In this document: in pieces, positions 7,372 through 9,716 of the stretch
Position numbering within the stretch: the first letter of the stretch is position 1
Layout of the letters: every line of letters begins with the position of its first letter
Assembly: GCA_031265595.1 (NCBI GenBank)
Contig: JAISCM010000030.1
Span: 1-9,716 of the forward strand
Direction of reading: 5' to 3'
From: Tannerellaceae bacterium
GTDB taxonomy: Bacteria; Bacteroidota; Bacteroidia; Bacteroidales; Tannerellaceae
DNA: 9,716 bases
Program-made: the position numbers and the translations under genes
Notes under the pieces: generated by a model
Seen by the model: the letters and a program-made list of their open reading frames with translations, nothing else
What the model was told of the DNA's origin: nothing
Database searches by the model: none

Positions 7372-7453
7372 TTTCACAGTTGTGAAACCTTCCTTTCACA
7401 GTTGTGAAACTATTCTTTCACAGTTGTGAAACCCTTCTTTCACAGCTGTGAAA
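7372..7453. repeat. four 16-bp TTTCACA/TGTGAAA dyads at exact 22-bp spacing
   Basis: Copies lie at 7372-7387, 7394-7409, 7416-7431 and 7438-7453. Copies 1-3 are identical (TTTCACAGTTGTGAAA). Copy 4 has a GC centre (TTTCACAGCTGTGAAA), making it a perfect 16-bp palindrome. Starts are 22 bp apart each time, with 6-bp pyrimidine-rich spacers CCTTCC, CTATTC and CCCTTC. The constant period is close to two DNA turns, so all copies face nearly the same side of the helix. This is the pattern of a tandem operator array for a homodimeric regulator. The array centre is about 245 bp upstream of the oxidoreductase start. Iterons or a row of small RNA hairpins are alternatives. No candidate DNA-binding protein is encoded in the window. 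Confidence 0.9.
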
Positions 7454-7528
7454 CGCTTAATAGGTTACGAACAAAACAATAAATCATCGGATATAAACAG
7501 CTAAAATGTTGTGATAGATGGACTACTG

Positions 7529-7557
7529 CACCGGCATGACATGGAGCGTTGCCGGTG
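7529..7557. repeat. perfect 8-bp stem with 13-nt loop
   Basis: CACCGGCA (7529-7536) and TGCCGGTG (7550-7557) are exact reverse complements. The GC-rich stem stands out in AT-rich surroundings. No T-run follows. It lies about 65 bp upstream of the promoter box of the next gene, so it could be a leader element of a longer upstream transcript or an operator. Confidence 0.6.
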
Positions 7558-7580
7558 ATTTGTAATTGGAAATAATACTT

Positions 7581-7622
7581 AAAAATAAGCGGCTTAATGG
7601 AAGAAAGTAGCTTATTTTTTTT
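7581..7622 (+). terminator. terminator-like hairpin with T-run
   Basis: AAAAATAAGC (7581-7590) and GCTTATTTTT (7610-7619) are exact reverse complements, with the T-run continuing to 7622. This resembles an intrinsic terminator for transcripts arriving from the rhamnose operon. The 19-nt loop is long and the stem has only two G-C pairs, so strength is uncertain. TAAGC (7586-7590) can instead pair with GCTTA (7592-7596), giving a competing small hairpin. The T-run leads directly into the next promoter box. Confidence 0.5.
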
Positions 7623-7629
7623 AAGTTTG
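7622..7629 (+). promoter_or_regulatory. Bacteroidetes -7 promoter box for the oxidoreductase-nuclease pair
   Basis: TAAGTTTG matches the Bacteroidetes -7 consensus TAnnTTTG at every fixed position. Transcription would begin near 7635, leaving about 22 nt of leader before the ATG at 7658, or about 10 nt before the alternative ATG at 7646. No TTTG-type -33 element is seen at the expected distance, which may mean the promoter needs an activator. Confidence 0.55.
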
Positions 7630-7657
7630 TGCCATATAACTTTTAATGATTAGCCTT

Positions 7658-8749
7658 ATGAAAAAGATGAAAGCATTGTTGTGTAGTATTGTTTGTGTGA
7701 TGCCCTTATTTTCTTTTGCACAGGAAAGCCAACCCTTGCGGTTGGGAGTTGCCGGCCTTTCCCATGGTCATTTGGGGGAAGTTACCAGGCGCGTAGACCG
7801 GGGGGATTTTGTTATCGTAGGCGTTTCGGAAGAGAGTGACGCATTGAGGGAAAAGAACGGCCTGAAAGGTAAGGTGGCCGACGATCTCTTTTATGCCGAC
7901 CTTGGAGAAATGCTCGACAAAACAAAGCCGGAAGCAGTCATTGTATACGAATCCATCGCCCACCACCTGCGTGTGGTAGAAGCATGCGCGCCGAGGGGGA
8001 TTCATGTAATGGTAGAAAAACCCTTGGCTACCACTACGGCAGACGCCCAGCGGATGGCCGAACTGGCGCGGAAGCACAAGATACATTTACTCACAAACTA
8101 CGAAACAACCTGGTATGCAAGCCTGGACGAAACATACCGCATGATAAATAACCAATCTGCCATCGGCGGCATTACACGTATAAATGTATACGACGGCCAC
8201 CGGGGCCCTTTTGAAATAGGGTGCAGCAAGGAATTTACCGACTGGCTTACCGACCCGGTATTGAACGGGGGAGGCGCTGTGATAGATTTCGGTTGCTATG
8301 GCGCTAATATCGCTACCTGGCTACTGCACGGAGAAAAGCCGGTGAGCGTATATGCCGTACTTAACCAGCAAAAGCCCACGGTTTATCCCAAAGTAGATGA
8401 TGATGCTACGATAATTGTTCAGTATCCCAGGCTGACGGTACAAATTATGGCTTCGTGGAATTGGCCCATCAACCGCAAGGATATGCATGTATATGGAGAA
8501 AAGGGGTATATCTATCAGGATAATGCTACAGACTTGCGCGTATCGGTGGAAGATAAAGAGACGGCCCGGAAGTCGCCTGCCCTAAAGGCTCCTTACAATG
8601 ATCCGTTCCTTTATCTTAAAGCCGTTGTCCGTAATGAAATTGAAGTTGGGCCGGCAGACCTGTCATCTCTTGAAAATAATCTTACGGTCGTATCTATCTT
8701 AGAGGCGGCAGTCCGTAGCGGCAAGAGTGGGAGTGTGGTGAAATTTTAA
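7658..8749 (+). CDS. exported Gfo/Idh/MocA-family oxidoreductase
   Basis: Predicted NAD(P)-dependent sugar or sugar-derivative oxidoreductase; substrate unknown. Counting from the ATG at 7658 it has 363 residues; an ATG at 7646 would add four. Residues 1-21 are a Sec signal peptide (hydrophobic core ALLCSIVCVMPLFSF, cleavage near SFA|QES) without the twin arginine of Tat substrates. The Rossmann domain starts at Arg28 with GVAGLSHGH (30-38), an altered GxGxxG nucleotide-binding loop. The family EKP motif is Glu120-Lys121-Pro122. The C-terminal alpha/beta domain has GGGAVIDFGCYGAN with Asp210, Cys213 and Tyr214; the usual GxHxxD histidine position is replaced by the CY variant. It is first in a two-gene unit, 9 bp before a nuclease gene. 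Sec export of a Rossmann-fold enzyme raises the question of how it gets its cofactor. Exported relatives in Bacteroidetes include redox-dependent glycosidases and oxidoreductases, so a role in glycan processing is plausible but not shown. Confidence 0.85.
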   Translation: MKKMKALLCSIVCVMPLFSFAQESQPLRLGVAGLSHGHLGEVTRRVDRGDFVIVGVSEESDALREKNGLKGKVADDLFYADLGEMLDKTKPEAVIVYESIAHHLRVVEACAPRGIHVMVEKPLATTTADAQRMAELARKHKIHLLTNYETTWYASLDETYRMINNQSAIGGITRINVYDGHRGPFEIGCSKEFTDWLTDPVLNGGGAVIDFGCYGANIATWLLHGEKPVSVYAVLNQQKPTVYPKVDDDATIIVQYPRLTVQIMASWNWPINRKDMHVYGEKGYIYQDNATDLRVSVEDKETARKSPALKAPYNDPFLYLKAVVRNEIEVGPADLSSLENNLTVVSILEAAVRSGKSGSVVKF

Positions 8750-8758
8750 GAAACAGTA

Positions 8759-9625
8759 ATGTATATGGCAGACAGAAAGAGCAAGAGGAAGAAAAAGAAC
8801 AGTAAAAAGCCGGCTTACGTGATAGCTTGTTTGGCCGGCTTTTTACTTTTGTTTACTAATTATTTTCTCGCCGGAGAGGCGGAAACGCCGGGAGTGCATC
8901 AGGAGGCATGCCCAGGTAAGACAGAACTGCCGCAACTGGTTACTAACCGTAAAGAGCAAATCATTAATCACGAAGGCTTCACCGTATCTTATAATGCCGA
9001 CTTCCGGATAGCGAATTGGACAGCCTACGAACTGACGGCAGACGAAGTGAAGGACAACACTTTTAAACGGCCGAACCGATTTTTCCCCGACCCCGAAGTG
9101 AAAGGCGCTATGGCCACAAATAATGATTATAAACGTTCCGGTTACGACAAGGGGCATTTAGTTCCCGCAGGCGATATGGGATGGTCGGAAGAAGGGATGC
9201 GCGCTTCGTTTTATTTCAGTAATATCTGCCCGCAGGACGGAGGCTTAAATAACGGACTGTGGAAAAGACTTGAAAAACAGTGTAGCAGATGGGCTACAAA
9301 ATATGGCGCAATAGACATCGTAACCGGCCCGGTGATAACAGATAGCATGGGGCGGCTGGGGAAAAATAAGGTAGGGATACCGGATAAATTCTATAAAGTA
9401 GTAAGCTCAACAACCGGCGGTAAAGCCAGGAGTATCGGCTTTCTGGTTGAAAACAGAAATTATGGAAATACGTTGTTAAAAGAAGTAGCTGTTACCGTTG
9501 ACAGCATAGAAACAGTAACCGGCATCCGTTTTTTCACCTCTTTCCCGGCAGGAACTCAGCAGGAGATGAAGTCGGCCATTGATTGGAAGTATTGGACATT
9601 CAACAAATCTAAAAATGTGTTGTAA
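8759..9625 (+). CDS. membrane-anchored DNA/RNA non-specific endonuclease (NUC1 type)
   Basis: Metal-dependent sugar-non-specific nuclease of the beta-beta-alpha-metal fold (Serratia/Anabaena NucA family), 288 residues. A strongly basic N-terminus (residues 6-17, mostly Lys/Arg) is followed by one hydrophobic segment at 19-38, so it is a signal anchor or uncleaved signal peptide placing the catalytic domain outside the cytoplasm. The nuclease domain spans about 65-280. The catalytic motif is DKGHLVPAGDM (Asp130-Met137 region) with general base His133; most relatives have DRGH. Asn164 in NNGLWKRLE is the expected metal ligand, with Glu172 eight residues on, as in NucA. SNICPQ (154-159) is also typical. 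The start could be Met3 (8765). It is probably cotranscribed with the oxidoreductase gene, which ends 9 bp before it. No immunity gene is seen. Likely roles are nucleic-acid scavenging or periplasmic clearance of DNA. Confidence 0.9.
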   Translation: MYMADRKSKRKKKNSKKPAYVIACLAGFLLLFTNYFLAGEAETPGVHQEACPGKTELPQLVTNRKEQIINHEGFTVSYNADFRIANWTAYELTADEVKDNTFKRPNRFFPDPEVKGAMATNNDYKRSGYDKGHLVPAGDMGWSEEGMRASFYFSNICPQDGGLNNGLWKRLEKQCSRWATKYGAIDIVTGPVITDSMGRLGKNKVGIPDKFYKVVSSTTGGKARSIGFLVENRNYGNTLLKEVAVTVDSIETVTGIRFFTSFPAGTQQEMKSAIDWKYWTFNKSKNVL

Positions 9626-9650
9626 AATATATTTTTTTATTTGTCCAATA
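9590..9650. repeat. 9-bp inverted repeat flanking the nuclease stop codon
   Basis: TATTGGACA (9590-9598, coding) and TGTCCAATA (9642-9650) are exact reverse complements with a 43-nt loop containing the stop codon and an AT-rich T-run (9632-9638). It could help protect or end the transcript, but the loop is long, no T-run follows the second arm, and the arm overlaps a promoter candidate. Chance is possible. Confidence 0.3.
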
Positions 9651-9671
9651 TTATTTAATCAAGCATCTTTG
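9640..9671 (+). promoter_or_regulatory. Bacteroidetes promoter candidate reading out of the window
   Basis: TTTG (9640-9643) as a -33 element and CATCTTTG (9664-9671) as a -7 element are separated by 20 bp, close to the Bacteroidetes arrangement TTTG-spacer-TAnnTTTG; only the first base of the -7 box deviates. Transcription would begin near 9677, with the served gene beyond the window end. Confidence 0.45.
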
Positions 9672-9716
9672 TGCGCAGATAACCTAAACAATCTTTTTGC
9701 CTTAAAGACTAATACC

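Larger units (their letters stand above)
7131..7657. other. 527-bp gene-free intergenic region packed with dyad symmetries
   Basis: No credible coding frame is seen on either strand. The region separates the rhamnose operon from the oxidoreductase-nuclease pair. Both neighbours read rightwards, so it should contain an operon end and a new promoter. A run of seven T (7147-7153) follows the rhamnosidase stop but has no convincing stem before it. At least six separate dyad elements follow, described individually. TTTCACC also occurs three times (7169-7175, 7226-7232, 7245-7251) ahead of the four TTTCACA dyads, so one short motif is spread over about 280 bp. The stretch 7454-7528 is AT-rich with nothing recognised. 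Confidence 0.8.

Noticed and set aside
7372..7453. CRISPR array
   Set aside because: The repeated unit is 16-17 bp and the spacers are only 6 bp and pyrimidine-rich. No cas gene is present. Size and spacing do not fit any CRISPR type.
8819..8830. Lipoprotein signal (VIAC) in the nuclease N-terminus
   Set aside because: Only about three hydrophobic residues precede the Cys and the hydrophobic segment continues after it, the reverse of a lipobox arrangement.
8759..9625. Secreted toxin or defence nuclease with immunity partner
   Set aside because: There is no delivery domain, no adjacent small immunity gene and no defence neighbours. The single N-terminal anchor and whole-protein nuclease domain fit a household exported nuclease.

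Overview
The window (about 9.7 kb, all genes on the + strand) looks like a chromosomal segment from a Bacteroidales bacterium of the Bacteroides/Parabacteroides type. The reasons are the gene order, the Sec-exported family 78 rhamnosidases joined to a rhamnose operon, the scarcity of Shine-Dalgarno sequences, and Bacteroidetes-type promoter boxes (TAnnTTTG). Genus or species cannot be fixed from this sequence alone.

Positions 1-7130 are one co-directional L-rhamnose catabolism operon, entered part-way through its first visible gene. The order is rhamnose isomerase (rhaA, 5' end missing), rhamnose/H+ symporter (rhaT), rhamnulose-1-phosphate aldolase (rhaD), then two different exported GH78-type alpha-L-rhamnosidases. 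The logic is complete except for the kinase. Rhamnosidases release L-rhamnose outside the cytoplasm, RhaT imports it, RhaA converts it to rhamnulose, a rhamnulokinase phosphorylates it, and RhaD cleaves rhamnulose-1-phosphate to dihydroxyacetone phosphate and lactaldehyde. The kinase and the promoter/regulator should lie upstream, outside the window. Two junctions in the operon (rhaT-rhaD and rhaD-rhamnosidase) are filled with the same degenerate 8-9 bp AGTAGTTA-type repeat, which starts at the preceding stop codon. The first block has no C on the + strand for 123 nt.

Positions 7131-7657 hold no gene but are unusually full of dyad symmetry. From left to right there is a three-part element whose middle arm can pair with either the upstream or the downstream arm, a perfect 8-bp hairpin, an AT-rich dyad, four copies of a 16-bp TTTCACA/TGTGAAA dyad spaced exactly 22 bp apart, another perfect 8-bp stem, and a terminator-like hairpin that runs into a TAnnTTTG promoter box. 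This is the least explained part of the window.

Positions 7658-9625 are a second, two-gene unit driven from that region: a Gfo/Idh/MocA-type oxidoreductase with a Sec signal peptide, then 9 bp later a membrane-anchored DNA/RNA non-specific (NUC1-type) endonuclease. The last ~90 bases contain a good Bacteroidetes promoter candidate reading out of the window.

The genes are recognisable family members. I found no clearly new multi-gene system. The best candidates for undescribed biology are the two non-coding structures: the operon-internal C-free repeats and the dyad-packed intergenic block.
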